The notes: generated by a model not told the origin, from the letters alone. A stretch of 64,000 nucleotides of DNA from Akkermansia sp. (GCA_017477935.1 JAFVIC010000037.1:1-64000); one strand, 5' to 3'. Positions 1 to 10,076 are shown, counted from the stretch's first letter. Numbers and translations are program-made.

Positions 1-1191
1 AAGGCCATGATTCGCATCAGTAACCATGATTCGCATCAGTAAATAGGTGAGCAACGCGCTCCATATCTGCCATTCTATGGCGTTACGGCTAAAACCAACG
101 AAGATCCGGATTTGCAATGTTTGCTTAATTTCCTTAAAAAATGTCTCAATTCCCCAACGGCAGCGATACAAATCGCAGATACTGGAGGCTGCCCAATCCA
201 TATTATTGCTGAGGAAGCTCACGGTTATTTCTACGCCATTACTATCCAGCACCTTAGCTACAACGTGTCTGAAACGCTTTGGGTAACGGGCGTAACTAAC
301 CTTTCCCGTTAACTCCACCTCATCATCACTCAGAATAATTGGATAATGGGCTTTCTTATCCTTTCGGGCCTCATTCCTACTATCATTAACACGACTTCTG
401 ATAACTTTGACCTTCATGTTGGATTTGCTTCGCGTTACCCAGAATACGCCTTTCTCGCTTAAGGTGTTCAGCTGTATGTAATCCACATACGCTCTATCCA
501 TCACAGCTATGTCACCGGGCTTCATATTGCCACACAACTCGCTCATGTAGCTACCGTCATGATGATTTGCCGAATCCGTGACTACGCGTATCGGTATGAA
601 GGAGATCAAATCGAGAGCGACATGTACTTTTGCTGCTGCTTTGTGTTTTCTGTGTTTAGCCCAGTCCATACATTTGGCTATCAATTCAATAGTCGTAGAA
701 TCAATAGCTCTGATGGCTCGCTTGAAGCGCCGTGGCAGCCTGAAATAACTTCTTCCTCCCTGAGTGAAGAAGTTCGGATGAGTCTGCTGATAATGCACGA
801 CAATTTTCCAGAAAAGTTTCTTTATCAGTGCAATGTCCCGTGTCCGATTGGCATGTGACAATGTGTTGCGATGTGGTGCGGTCGCATTCCGGATGTTATT
901 CAGATTACCTTTGAAGTTCTGCAATCCATCACATATATCATTAAGACTGATGCAATGAGCCATGTGGCAATATATCATGCTGACAATATGGCTCCATACG
1001 CTGAACGCCCTGGCTGCAATCTTGATTCCTTCTTTGTTCAGTTCTGCGCATACATTTGCAATGCAATATTTCGGAATAAGCTTGCAAAACTGCCCTAATA
1101 CTGTTAATCTCTCTGTGGTGTTTTGGTGTTTGTTTTTCAAACTCCGATTATGAGGTATAATCGGGCAATTCCAAAACACCATTTTTGTCAT
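1..1191 (-). CDS. IS4-family transposase, partial at window edge, probably frameshifted
   Basis: The minus-strand frame is open for 397 codons from ATG 1191 to the window edge. It encodes a DDE transposase: first Asp in AIDSTTIEL (D164), second Asp in AVMDRAYVDY (D232), and the YREK signature Y342-x2-R345-x3-E349-x6-K356 in YRCRWGIETFFKEIKQ, which is diagnostic of the IS4 family. The N-terminal part resembles the DUF4372 region common in these proteins. A 19-bp tandem duplication at the 3' end (5-42) shifts the frame near LTYLLMRIM, so the copy is probably inactive. ATG 1182 is an alternative start. The second end of the element lies outside the window, so its terminal inverted repeats cannot be defined. 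Base composition is lower in GC than the chromosome to the right. Confidence 0.85.
   Translation of the reverse strand, partial: MTKMVFWNCPIIPHNRSLKNKHQNTTERLTVLGQFCKLIPKYCIANVCAELNKEGIKIAARAFSVWSHIVSMIYCHMAHCISLNDICDGLQNFKGNLNNIRNATAPHRNTLSHANRTRDIALIKKLFWKIVVHYQQTHPNFFTQGGRSYFRLPRRFKRAIRAIDSTTIELIAKCMDWAKHRKHKAAAKVHVALDLISFIPIRVVTDSANHHDGSYMSELCGNMKPGDIAVMDRAYVDYIQLNTLSEKGVFWVTRSKSNMKVKVIRSRVNDSRNEARKDKKAHYPIILSDDEVELTGKVSYARYPKRFRHVVAKVLDSNGVEITVSFLSNNMDWAASSICDLYRCRWGIETFFKEIKQTLQIRIFVGFSRNAIEWQIWSALLTYLLMRIMVTDANHGL
5..42. repeat. 19-bp tandem duplication inside transposase gene
   Basis: The 19-mer CCATGATTCGCATCAGTAA occurs at 5-23 and again at 24-42 with no mismatch. Nineteen is not a multiple of three. 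The single-copy reading would give LLMRIMAF-like residues, usual for IS4 transposases, while the duplicated reading changes frame. Confidence 0.95.
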
Positions 1192-1279
1192 CCGGTATTT
1201 TTCGTGGGCATCAGCACCTCGTGCTTACTCTTTTCCGATTTATGGGATGGCAATGAATAATTATCAAAAGTATACAATT

Positions 1280-3100
1280 ATGCAAGCAATCATATTAGCA
1301 GCCGGCATGGGCAAGCGCCTTGGAGACCTTACACAGAACAACACGAAATGTATGGTCAAAATCAATGGCGTGACACTTATCGAACGATTATTGCACCAGT
1401 TGGAAGAAATACGTACTCCCGAAGCGCTTTCGCGCATCATTATCGTAACAGGATATGAAGGTCAGAAGTTAAAGGAGTACATAGCCACTCTAGGAATCAA
1501 ATGCCCCATCGAATACGTGGATAACCCAATCTATGCGTCTACGAACAACATTTACTCTCTCTATCTGGCCAAGGATTACTTGCTGGAGGAGGACTCTCTG
1601 TTATTCGAATCTGACCTTATTTTCGAAGATTCTGTAATAGACAGAATCGTGCAGAATCCATATCCCAGTTTGGCACTTGTAGATAAATTTGAGAGCTGGA
1701 TGGATGGCACTGTGGTAACACTAGATGATGAGGATAACATTAAGCGCTTCATTTCCGGCAGTAAGTTTGCCTATGAAAACACCGAGAGTTATTACAAGAC
1801 TGTCAATATCTACAAGTTCAGCCGCGAGTTTTCCAGCACTCACTATGTACCGTTCCTGGCAGCTTACAGCAAGGCTCTTGGGAACAATGAATATTATGAA
1901 CAGGTACTGCGCGTTATAGCCCTGCTCGACCGCCCTGAGATTAAGGCTCTCCGACTGAACGGCGAAGCTTGGTATGAGATTGACGATGTGCAGGACCTTG
2001 ACATTGCAGAATCCATGTTCTGCAAACCGGAGGAAAAACTCAAAAAGATGGAAGGTCGCTATGGTGGGTACTGGCGTTATCCCCGAATTCTGGACTTCTG
2101 CTACTTAGTTAATCCCTATTTCCCGAACAGCCGACTGATGTCGGAATTGAAGGCAAACTTTGACAAACTGGTTCGAGACTATCCCTCAGGCATGCGGGTG
2201 AACAGCCTGCTCGCCGGCAAATACTTCGGCATCAAACAGGACTATGTATGTGTAGGTAATGGCGCTGCTGAATTGATTAAGGGGCTTATGGAATCAATTG
2301 AAGGTAAGCTTGGTGTCATCTTGCCGACCTTTGAGGAATACCCGAATAGATTGACCAAAGATAGGCTTGTTTGCTATGAAACAGCTGAGCAGGATTTTGC
2401 ATACTCAGCCGATCAATTAATGGATTACTTTAATAATAAGGATATCTCCACCCTGCTGGTGGTTAATCCTGATAATCCCAGTGGAAATTTCATTTCAAAA
2501 GCAGATGTACTCCGTCTTTGCGTCTGGAGTCGTAATAAGGGCATACACCTGATTATCGACGAATCTTTTGTGGATTTCTCTGAGGGCACCCCGAACAACA
2601 CTCTGTTGAGCAATGAGATTCTGGAAAGCTATCCGCATCTCATCGTGGTCAAGAGTATTTCCAAATCTTACGGTGTTCCTGGTCTGCGTCTTGGTATCAT
2701 GGCCAGTGGAGATAAGGATTTCATTACATGGCTTAAAAAAGATGTCGCCATCTGGAATATCAATTCTCTGGGTGAGTTCTACATGCAGATATTCGGTAAG
2801 TACGAGAAAAACTACCAGCAGGCTTGCGTGCAGTTTATGAAAGAGCGTGAACGCTTTATGAAAGAGCTGACAGCGATTCCATTCCTGCGAGTGCTGCCGA
2901 GCCAAGCCAATTATTTCCTCTGCGAGGTGCTGCCACCTTATACCTCACGACAGCTCACCGAGCTTCTGCTGGAGAAGTTCGATATTCTCATCAAGGATTG
3001 CAGTGGCAAAAATGCCATGAAGGGGCGTAACTTCATACGAATCGCCGTGCGGGATGAGAGAGATAACAATGTCCTTGTGGCTGCAATGAAGCAACTCTAA
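1280..3100 (+). CDS. Bifunctional nucleotidyltransferase / PLP-dependent aminotransferase fusion
   Basis: Residues 1 to about 250 are a LicC/PntC-type nucleotidyltransferase: MQAIILAAGMGKRLG opens the Rossmann fold, followed by TKCMVKINGVTLIERL, the STNNIYSLYLAKDYL motif and FESDLIFED. From about residue 265 a fold-type I aminotransferase of the HisC/CobD class follows, with VVNPDNPSGNF, IDESFVDF and the PLP lysine in SISKSYGVPG (K462). The same domain order is known in PntC-AEP transaminase fusions, which activate 2-aminoethylphosphonate with CTP; this role here is inference, because no phosphonate mutase or decarboxylase is in view. I prefer ATG 1280 because it places the glycine-rich loop at the N-terminus; ATG 1247 would add 11 residues. 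The gene lies between the IS4 element and a broken ornithine-cyclodeaminase-like gene. Confidence 0.8.
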   Translation: MQAIILAAGMGKRLGDLTQNNTKCMVKINGVTLIERLLHQLEEIRTPEALSRIIIVTGYEGQKLKEYIATLGIKCPIEYVDNPIYASTNNIYSLYLAKDYLLEEDSLLFESDLIFEDSVIDRIVQNPYPSLALVDKFESWMDGTVVTLDDEDNIKRFISGSKFAYENTESYYKTVNIYKFSREFSSTHYVPFLAAYSKALGNNEYYEQVLRVIALLDRPEIKALRLNGEAWYEIDDVQDLDIAESMFCKPEEKLKKMEGRYGGYWRYPRILDFCYLVNPYFPNSRLMSELKANFDKLVRDYPSGMRVNSLLAGKYFGIKQDYVCVGNGAAELIKGLMESIEGKLGVILPTFEEYPNRLTKDRLVCYETAEQDFAYSADQLMDYFNNKDISTLLVVNPDNPSGNFISKADVLRLCVWSRNKGIHLIIDESFVDFSEGTPNNTLLSNEILESYPHLIVVKSISKSYGVPGLRLGIMASGDKDFITWLKKDVAIWNINSLGEFYMQIFGKYEKNYQQACVQFMKERERFMKELTAIPFLRVLPSQANYFLCEVLPPYTSRQLTELLLEKFDILIKDCSGKNAMKGRNFIRIAVRDERDNNVLVAAMKQL

Positions 3101-3112
3101 ACAAATATTAAC

Positions 3113-4021
3113 ATGAAATATATAACAAACGAACAGATTGCACCATTACTTACACATGCGCGGGCTGTAAAGTGGGTGCGTGAATCATTCTTATTAAAGA
3201 AAAGATCCAAATTGCCTCATAAAATCAGCATTCCTTTCGATTCGCTCAATTTTATGAATACTATGCCATGCATGGTACCTGAATTAAATGCTTTTGGAGC
3301 AAAAATCGTAACAAGATATTCAAACCGCACCCCATCAGTTGATGGTGAATTATTGCTTTATCGTTATGACAACGGTGAAATGCTTTGTCTCATGGACGCA
3401 TATCTCATCACCACATATCGCACTGGCGCTGTCGCGGCTTTAGCTGTCGAAACGTTTGCTAAAGATGATTTTGACAGCATTGGTGTTATGGGGCTGGGCT
3501 CCACAGGCATTGCGACTATAAAGTGTTTGGCTTCCAGATATGCAACTCGGGCACTTACGTTGAACTTGCTTCGATATAAAAATCACATAGACCGCATCCT
3601 GCCATGGCTTCATGATAACACTTGCTGGAACGTGATAGTATCAGAAAGTGCAGAATCAATGGTTCTCGAAAGTGATGTTATCATTTCTTGTGTAACCTAC
3701 GCAGGAGAGGATATTGCACCGATTGAATCATATCGCCCTGGTTGTCTGGTTGTTCCAGTACATACGAGAGGGTTCCAAAACTGTGACTTAACTTTTGATA
3801 AAGTGTTCGCAGATGACACTTCTCACGTATGTTGATTTAAATATTTCAATCAATTTAAGTCGTTCGGAGAAATGCCAGACGTATTGGATGGCACAATCAG
3901 AGGGAGAGAAACTGATAATGAGCGTATTTTAAGCTATAACATCGGAATAGCCCTGCACGATATTGTATTCGCTCATCATCTTTACAATAAATTGATAGAA
4001 GAGGGAACAATAAAATCATAA
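3113..4021 (+). pseudogene. Ornithine cyclodeaminase / mu-crystallin-like gene with in-frame TGA
   Basis: The reading frame runs 240 codons, meets TGA at 3833-3835, then stays open in the same frame for 61 more codons to TAA 4019-4021. The join reads DDTSHVC-stop-FKYFNQFKSFGEMPDVL, and the residues on both sides look like one ornithine cyclodeaminase-type protein: RTGAVAALAVETFAKDD and GVMGLGSTGIATIKCL (dinucleotide-binding loop) upstream, and NERILSYNIGIALHDIVFA downstream. The full length of about 302 residues fits the family. A single-base nonsense mutation explains the break best. It starts 12 bases after the fusion gene, so both were probably one transcript, and the pathway may be dead in this strain. 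Confidence 0.8.
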
Positions 4022-4311
4022 TCCTTAATAACAAGCAACGAAGAACACAGTTACATCCCCGCATATTTTCAAAATCAGCGGGGATTTTTCGCCACTAGCA
4101 TACAATGCCTCCTGCTCATTTCGAAAAGGCGAGCAGAATTCAACACCTAGTACATTAAGGTAATTTTTGGATGTTTAATGTCTTTGAGCTTGGCGGGCAA
4201 CTTGTAACTTATTTTAAGTTCGGCTTCGCCTCACGGTGAAGAACGGCGGAGCCGTGGTTCCGGCTTCGAGTCGGCGCTTTCTACGCCGAGACAGGGAATG
4301 GCTTTGAATTT

Positions 4312-4336
4312 CCCCGCCGCTTTTGCGGCGGGTTTG
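4312..4336. terminator. Hairpin terminator between island genes
   Basis: CCCGCCGC (4313-4320), loop TTTT and GCGGCGGG (4325-4332) form a perfect stem followed by TTT. It can end transcripts from either side. The rest of 4022-4362 holds only weak GC-rich inverted repeats and no gene that I can see. Confidence 0.6.
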
Positions 4337-4362
4337 CTTTATTCGGTTCTCAACGATGCGAC

Positions 4363-4680
4363 TCAGGTCAATCCGGCCTTACGAGTCAAAAATTCCCAAA
4401 GTAACAATGAGCGCGCCCTCTCTAAAGGTACCATTCTTCCCGGCAGAACATGCATAATCAGTAGGTTCCTCCAGTTATTGCACCTATCACACAGAGGAAC
4501 AAGCATGATTCTACCGTGATCAATAGACCAGACATGAGCACCAACTGTGTTGCACCGTTTCCCGCATGCAGCACAATGTCTGTCGTAAATACCGCACATC
4601 TCAAAGACGTCTTTCCACGCCTGTCCTTTGGGAGCTTTGTCGTTGCTCGTCCAAGGGATGTTTACTATTTTATTTTTCAT
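4363..4680 (-). CDS. Small Cys4 zinc-finger / HNH-like protein
   Basis: This 105-residue protein has two CxxC knuckles, CAACGKRC near residue 35 and LCDRCNNWRN near residue 66, separated by HVWSIDHGRIML. Such paired knuckles around a histidine are typical of zinc-binding HNH-like or McrA-type domains. The catalytic HNH pattern is not complete, so nuclease activity cannot be claimed. The gene is alone on the minus strand between two decayed genes, with a hairpin terminator just downstream. Function unknown; it may belong to the mobile island. Confidence 0.55.
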   Translation of the reverse strand: MKNKIVNIPWTSNDKAPKGQAWKDVFEMCGIYDRHCAACGKRCNTVGAHVWSIDHGRIMLVPLCDRCNNWRNLLIMHVLPGRMVPLERARSLLLWEFLTRKAGLT

Positions 4681-4923
4681 AATGTCTTTATAGTTAACTT
4701 TGTAACTCCTTTCTATGCATGTATTGTACTTCAGAATTACAGAAACAGCAAGAACTTTTTTTCAACACTGGCTATCAATGTATTACATGCACTCACTCGA
4801 ATATTTTGACATTAACCCTGCTCAATTCGTGCAGTCTTCCGACATCTCAGCAATACAACGGAGGTGAGTTCGAACCTCTACAGTGCGCAGTGTAAAAAAA
4901 TCCCCGGCTGCGGTAGTTGCCAC

Positions 4924-4951
4924 TTGACATCCGTTGCAGAGTTGCTAGAAT
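4924..4951 (+). promoter_or_regulatory. Sigma-70-type promoter of the Panacea-like gene
   Basis: TTGACA (4924-4929) and TAGAAT (4946-4951) are separated by 16 bases. The start site would be near 4958, about 17 bases before ATG 4975. The rest of 4681-4923 shows no gene. Confidence 0.7.
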
Positions 4952-4974
4952 ATGTGTGAACTACTGAATCCCTG

Positions 4975-5496
4975 ATGCTGTATTTTCCTTACAATTCTGA
5001 GGTAGCCCGTGTGGTGGCTGCTCGCTTTATCATCAATGAGGGAGGGCGCATGAACTACACGAAGCTGATGTACCTGCTGGAGCGCCGTTCCCTGATTGAA
5101 AACTGCGCGCCGGTGGTAGGTGGGCGCTATGTGGCAATGAACAATGGTCCGCTGATTTCGCAGGTGTACGATGAGGTGAAGGCGAATGCCTGGGACGGCA
5201 TTGAGCAGCGTGGCTACAATGTGGTGTAGCAAGGTAATGCCGCTGATGTGGAGGACTACCTGTCTGATTGGGAGGACGAGAACATTGATGCGCTCAGTGA
5301 GCAGTTCAAGGGGCAGGATTTTGGTGCTCTGATAGATTACACTCACCGAGATGATGTATGCCCGGAGTGGGGCAATGTTGCGCGCGCTAATACGTCTACA
5401 TATATCAAACTGCGAGATATCCCCGGCTGCAATGTGGAGGAGCTGGAGTCCTATGCCCGTGAGATGACAATGATTTTGAGTTTTGATTCTCAATGA
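4975..5496 (+). pseudogene. Panacea / SocA-antitoxin-like (DUF4065) gene with in-frame TAG
   Basis: The first 84 codons encode a Panacea-domain start: ARFIINEGGRMNYTKLMYLL, LIENCAPVVGGRYVAMNNGP and SQVYDEVKANAW. TAG at 5227-5229 interrupts it, and the same frame continues for 88 codons (QGNAADVEDYLSDWEDENID onward) to TGA 5494-5496. The total of about 173 residues fits the family, so this is one gene split by a nonsense mutation. Panacea proteins act as antitoxins or proteolytic adaptors in toxin-antitoxin pairs; no toxin partner is visible. A strong promoter precedes it. The 3' end runs into a truncated glycosyltransferase in another frame, marking a recombination joint. Confidence 0.75.
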
Positions 5497-6235
5497 TTCT
5501 CCGGATAACACGAAATTAGGGGATATAGTAGCTTCGTATGCGGATGAGCGTATACGTTATACGGTTAATGAGAAGAATATGGGTATAACTCCCAGCCGAA
5601 ACAAATTGTTGAAGATGGCTCAGGGTGAGTATATCGCTATATTTGATCATGATGATATATCGGAGCCTAATCGTCTGGAGCGTCAGGTGGCTTATTTGGA
5701 TGCGCACCCGGATGTGGGAGTGCTGGGGGCTGGGGTGCGTGAGTTCCCGAGCGGCAAAGAGGTGCATTACCCTGAGAATGATGCCGAGATTCGCATGGGG
5801 TTGATGTGGGGGTGCATGATTACCCACTCAGCTGCCATGGTACGACGCGATTTGCTGGTGAAGAACAATATCTGCTATGAAGAGTATTTCTCACCCTCTG
5901 AGGACTACGCCTTGTGGTGCCGCCTGATACCTTACACCCGCTTCCATAATCTGCCCGAGGTATTGTTCCGCTACCGATTCCATGCCAACAATACCTCCAA
6001 GAGCCAGGCCGACAAGATGGATCGTGCCACCTATGCCATCCGCGCGTTTGCCAAGGCCGACAACCCCGCCTTGTATGAAGAGTACCTCATGCGTGCGGAG
6101 CATACCACCCGTGTGCGTCTTTTCGGCTGCATACCCTTTCTTAAAATAGTGAGCAAGGGGGTGCGCACGCGTGTATATCTGTTTGACTGTATACCGCTCT
6201 ATACAGCCAAAACGGTTATCAAAATGCGAGGTTAA
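5480..6235 (+). pseudogene. GT2 family glycosyltransferase lacking its N-terminus
   Basis: From 5480 the frame reads VLILNDSPDNTKLGDIV, which matches the second beta strand and metal-site region of GT2 enzymes, then NEKNMGITPSRNKLL, YIAIFDHDDISEPNRL (the DxD-type motif) and FSPSEDYALWCRL (the ED motif). The first 35-40 residues that normally hold the VSIIIPVYN strand are absent; an in-frame TGA sits at 5477-5479. The only start codon near the 5' end is TTG 5483. The C-terminus has two copies of a short LFGCIPF / LFDCIPL motif common in envelope-sugar GT2 proteins. Likely a truncated remnant fused to the Panacea-like gene; expression as a short protein cannot be excluded. Confidence 0.75.
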
Positions 6236-6363
6236 GCGCTGTTAGCCGCTCGGTAGAGCACCTATTACCGAGCGGCTGGCCGCTCCTCGTTCGAAGAAAA
6301 TTCAAAAAAAGGCTTGCAATTCGGGGGGAAGTATGGCATATATCTGCAAGTTTACACTGTACC

Positions 6364-9300
6364 ATGCCTAAAGACACATCTATCAAGAAGATATTGGTCA
6401 TCGGTTCGGGCCCCATTATCATCGGGCAGGGTTGTGAGTTTGACTACTCCGGCACCCAGGCCTGCAAGACATTGAGAGAAGAGGGTTACGAGGTAGTGCT
6501 TGTCAATTCCAACCCCGCCACCATCATGACGGACCCGGAGACGGCACCACGCACTTACATTGAGCCGCTCGCCCCCGAGTACATTGAGAAGATTATTGCC
6601 CGTGAGCGGCCGGATGCCTTGCTGCCGACACTGGGTGGTCAGACGGCATTGAACGCTGCCATGGAGCTGCACCGCAGCGGTGTGCTCGAGAAGTACGGCG
6701 TGCGTGTTATCGGTGCAGATGCCGATGCTATCGACAAAGGTGAGGACCGCCAGCGGTTCAAGGATGCCATGCTCAAAATCGGTCTCGATGTGCCCGCCAG
6801 CGGCGTAGCGCACAACATGAGCGAGGCCTGGGACATCGCCAAGAACGTCATCGGTGGTTACCCCATGATTATCCGCCCCGCCTTCACCCTGGGTGGTACA
6901 GGTGGCGGCATAGCTTACAACAAGGCTGAGTATGAGGAGATTGTGCAGCGCGGGCTCGACCTTTCCCCCGTGCACGAAGTGCTGATTGAGGAGTCCCTGC
7001 TCGGCTGGAAGGAGATTGAGATGGAGGTCATGCGCGACAGCGCTGACAACTGCATCACCATCTGCTCCATTGAGAACCTTGACCCCATGGGCGTGCACAC
7101 GGGTGCCTCCATCACCGTGGCTCCGGCCATGACTCTTACCGCCCGCGAATATGCCATTCTGAAAGAGGCCTCCTTCGCCATCATCCGCGAAATCGGCGTG
7201 AAGAGCGGCGGCAGTAACATTCAGTTCGCCGTTTGCCCCCGCACCGGGCGCCAGGTGGTGATTGAGATGAACCCCCGTGTGAGCCGCTCCTCCGCTCTGG
7301 CCTCGAAGGCTACGGGTTTCCCCATCGCCAAGGTATCCGCCAAACTGGCAGTGGGTTATACGCTCGATGAGCTGAAGAACGACCTCACACAGACTTCCCC
7401 GGCCTCCTTCGAGCCTACCATCGACTATGTGGTGTGCAAGGTGCCGCGCTTCACCTTCGAGAAGTTCAAGAAGGCAGATGAGCGCCTGACCACTGCCATG
7501 AAGAGCGTGGGCGAGGTGATGAGTATCGGCGCTACGTTCAAAGAGTCCCTGCAGAAGGCTCTGCGCTCGCTTGAAACGGGGCGCTGGGGCTTCGGGTTCG
7601 ACGCGAAAGACCCCGTCAATCCCAGCCGTCAGGCCATCGCAGCCAAGCTTTCCGTGCCGAATGCCGATCGTATTTTCTGGATTCAGACTGCTTTCGTCAA
7701 TGGTTTCACAGCTGAGGAAATCGTGGACCTCACCCAGATTGACCCCTGGTTCATCGACCAGCTGCAGCAGCTGGCTGAGGCCGGTATGCAGCTGAAGACA
7801 CTCGACCTGCGCGAGGCTAAGAAACTCGGCTTCTCCGACCGCCAGATTGCTTATGCCCGCGGCTGCTCGGAAGATGACATCCGCGCAGAGCGCAAGGCCG
7901 CCGGTATTCTGCCCACCTACAGGCTGGTGGATACCTGCGCCTCAGAGTTCGAGGCTGTGAACCCCTACTACTACTCCACCTATGGTGATGAGCAGGAGGC
8001 TCGCATTTCCGACCGCAAGAAGATTATGATTCTCGGCGGTGGCCCGAACCGCATTGGCCAGGGTATCGAGTTCGACTATTGCTGTGTGCACGCCTCGTTC
8101 GCCCTGAAAGAGCTGGGTTACGAGACCATCATGGTCAACTCGAACCCCGAGACGGTTTCTACCGACTACGATACCTCTGACAAGCTCTACTTCGAACCCC
8201 TGACCCTCGAAGATGTGCTCAACATCTGCGATGTGGAGAAACCCGAAGGCGTTATCGTGCAGTTCGGCGGCCAGACCCCGCTGAACCTCGCCGCCGCTCT
8301 GGCCGAGCGTGGTGTGCCCATCATCGGCACCAGCCCTCGCAGCATTGAGTTGGCTGAGGACCGCAAGTATTTCTCCGCGCTTCTCGATGAAATCGGCCTG
8401 CGTCAGGCCGAGGCCGGTACCGCTACCAATGAGGAGGAAGCCGTGGCCGTGGCCCAGCGTATTGGGTTCCCTGTGCTGGTGCGTCCCTCGTTCGTGCTGG
8501 GTGGTCGCGCCATGATGATTGTGTACGATGAGCAGGAGCTGCGCACCTACATGCGCGAGGCTGTGGATGCCTCCCCCGAGCGCCCGGTGCTCGTTGACCG
8601 ATTCCTGCAGAATGCCCTCGAAATCGACGTGGATGTCATTGCCGACGGCGAGATGAGCGTGGTGGGTGCCATCATGCAGCACGTTGAGCCCGCCGGTATT
8701 CACTCCGGTGACTCCGCCTGCATGATTCCCCCGAACAAGGTCAGCGACAAGATGCACGCTGAAATGATGCGCGCTGCCAAGGAACTCGCTGCCAAGCTCA
8801 ATGTGAAGGGCCTCATGAATTGCCAGTTCGCCATTAAGGATGAACAGCTTTATGTGATTGAGGTGAACCCGCGCGCCTCGCGCACGGTGCCCTTCGTGTC
8901 GAAGTCTATCGGTGTGCCGCTGGCCAAGCTGGCTGCCAAGGTCATGAGCGGCATGAAGCTCACTGAGCTGGGTTTCACCAAGGAGGTGGTGCCGCCCTAC
9001 TACACCGTGAAGGAGGCCGTGTTCCCCTGGAACCGCTTCCCCGGCATTGACGTGGTGCTCGGGCCTGAGATGCACTCCACCGGCGAGGTGATGGGTATCG
9101 ACACCGACCCCGAGCTGGCCTACATGAAGAGCCAGATTTCGGCCTTCAACCCGCTGCCTGAGAAGGGGCTGGTGTTCATCTCTGTGCACGACCGCGACAA
9201 GGATACCGTGCTCGACATCGCCCGCAACATTGCGGCGGCCGGGTTCGACATCTGCGCCACCAAGGGCACGATGATTCACCTGCTTCAGCACGGTATCGAG

Positions 9301-9567
9301 TGTGAGCGCGCCTACAAGGTGCTCGAAGGCCGCCGCCCGAACATCGTTGACCGCATTAAGAATGGCGATATCGCATTCGTAATCAACACTCCCGGCTCGC
9401 ATGACGCCCGTGAGGACGAGGTGGCAATCCGCGCCGCTACGGTGAATACCAAGGTATCTTACGCCACCGACCTCTCCTCCGCTCGTGCCTGCGCCGCCGC
9501 CATCCTGCACAACAAGAACAAGGTGGCCGGTGTACGTACCCTGCAGGAGTACCACGCTACGAATTGA
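6364..9567 (+). CDS. carB: Carbamoyl-phosphate synthase large subunit
   Basis: CarB makes carbamoyl phosphate from bicarbonate, ammonia and two ATP for arginine and pyrimidine synthesis; the ammonia comes from the glutaminase subunit CarA, which is not in this window. The 1067 residues match full family length. The start [20 protein letters not shown] is typical. Two homologous halves are visible, each with a [10 protein letters not shown] or [10 protein letters not shown] loop and an ATP-grasp domain (about 130-335 and 675-870; [11 protein letters not shown] and [11 protein letters not shown]). An MGS-like regulatory domain ends the protein (about 940-1067, [12 protein letters not shown]). 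It stands alone, ended by a strong hairpin terminator. Codon use is that of the GC-rich backbone, in contrast to the island to the left. Confidence 0.98.
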   Translation: MPKDTSIKKILVIGSGPIIIGQGCEFDYSGTQACKTLREEGYEVVLVNSNPATIMTDPETAPRTYIEPLAPEYIEKIIARERPDALLPTLGGQTALNAAMELHRSGVLEKYGVRVIGADADAIDKGEDRQRFKDAMLKIGLDVPASGVAHNMSEAWDIAKNVIGGYPMIIRPAFTLGGTGGGIAYNKAEYEEIVQRGLDLSPVHEVLIEESLLGWKEIEMEVMRDSADNCITICSIENLDPMGVHTGASITVAPAMTLTAREYAILKEASFAIIREIGVKSGGSNIQFAVCPRTGRQVVIEMNPRVSRSSALASKATGFPIAKVSAKLAVGYTLDELKNDLTQTSPASFEPTIDYVVCKVPRFTFEKFKKADERLTTAMKSVGEVMSIGATFKESLQKALRSLETGRWGFGFDAKDPVNPSRQAIAAKLSVPNADRIFWIQTAFVNGFTAEEIVDLTQIDPWFIDQLQQLAEAGMQLKTLDLREAKKLGFSDRQIAYARGCSEDDIRAERKAAGILPTYRLVDTCASEFEAVNPYYYSTYGDEQEARISDRKKIMILGGGPNRIGQGIEFDYCCVHASFALKELGYETIMVNSNPETVSTDYDTSDKLYFEPLTLEDVLNICDVEKPEGVIVQFGGQTPLNLAAALAERGVPIIGTSPRSIELAEDRKYFSALLDEIGLRQAEAGTATNEEEAVAVAQRIGFPVLVRPSFVLGGRAMMIVYDEQELRTYMREAVDASPERPVLVDRFLQNALEIDVDVIADGEMSVVGAIMQHVEPAGIHSGDSACMIPPNKVSDKMHAEMMRAAKELAAKLNVKGLMNCQFAIKDEQLYVIEVNPRASRTVPFVSKSIGVPLAKLAAKVMSGMKLTELGFTKEVVPPYYTVKEAVFPWNRFPGIDVVLGPEMHSTGEVMGIDTDPELAYMKSQISAFNPLPEKGLVFISVHDRDKDTVLDIARNIAAAGFDICATKGTMIHLLQHGIECERAYKVLEGRRPNIVDRIKNGDIAFVINTPGSHDAREDEVAIRAATVNTKVSYATDLSSARACAAAILHNKNKVAGVRTLQEYHATN

Positions 9568-9608
9568 TTTGAACTTCCCGGGCAATGAGCCCCGGGGCAG
9601 ATAAGAAA

Positions 9609-9657
9609 AGCCCGCCCGGCGCTTGCTGATTACCCATCAGCCGCCGGGCGGGTCTTT
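9609..9657. terminator. Bidirectional terminator after carB
   Basis: GCCCGCCCGGCG and CGCCGGGCGGG form a long GC stem around a loop near 9622-9641, with A-rich sequence before and TCTTTT after. It can stop both carB and the convergent minus-strand gene that ends at 9673. Confidence 0.85.
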
Positions 9658-9672
9658 TGATACCGGGGTGGT

Positions 9673-10032
9673 TCAGTTACCGCGTGAAAGCAGAAAATGG
9701 AGCACCTGCAGCAGCAAGATGAAAAATCCCATGGCCAGTACAGCCACACCCTGCAGCGCAAGCCAGTGTTTCCACCGGCTGGGGAGGGGTGACTGCGGGG
9801 CCATTCGGTAGTCATTCACCCGTTTGGCGTATTGCCCCAGGGCCAGCAGGCCATTACCACCTACGGCCGCCACGGTACCCAGCAAGGCGGCAACATGGTA
9901 TCCCCGCTCACCTCCTGTAGCAATCACGAGCATCAGGTAGCCGAACCCGGCACATACCGCCCCGCCGTACATCAACAGGGCCGCCGTGGCTTTTTCGCGT
10001 GCGCTGACCTCGGGCAAAATCCGCATTCTCAT
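9673..10032 (-). CDS. Small integral membrane protein, unknown
   Basis: The 119-residue protein has three clear hydrophobic segments: about 18-38 (LLMYGGAVCAGFGYLMLVIA), 47-66 (AALLGTVAAVGGNGLLALGQ) and 90-113 (LALQGVAVLAMGFFILLLQV). The N-terminus is basic and cytoplasmic-like. No family is recognised. It is convergent with carB and divergent from another membrane protein gene that starts at 10111. A second in-frame ATG at 10026 is possible. Confidence 0.65.
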   Translation of the reverse strand: MRMRILPEVSAREKATAALLMYGGAVCAGFGYLMLVIATGGERGYHVAALLGTVAAVGGNGLLALGQYAKRVNDYRMAPQSPLPSRWKHWLALQGVAVLAMGFFILLLQVLHFLLSRGN

Positions 10033-10076
10033 ACCTGTTACGATGTCAAATGTTCAGCCTTTGTTCAGATAAATTG

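Noticed and set aside
3833-3835. Selenocysteine codon
   Set aside because: No SECIS-like hairpin follows the TGA and the family has no selenoprotein known to me; a nonsense mutation is simpler.
4858-4880. tRNA 3' fragment or att site (GAGTTCGAACCTC)
   Set aside because: The T-arm-like hairpin has an 8-base loop and no acceptor or anticodon part; too weak to call.
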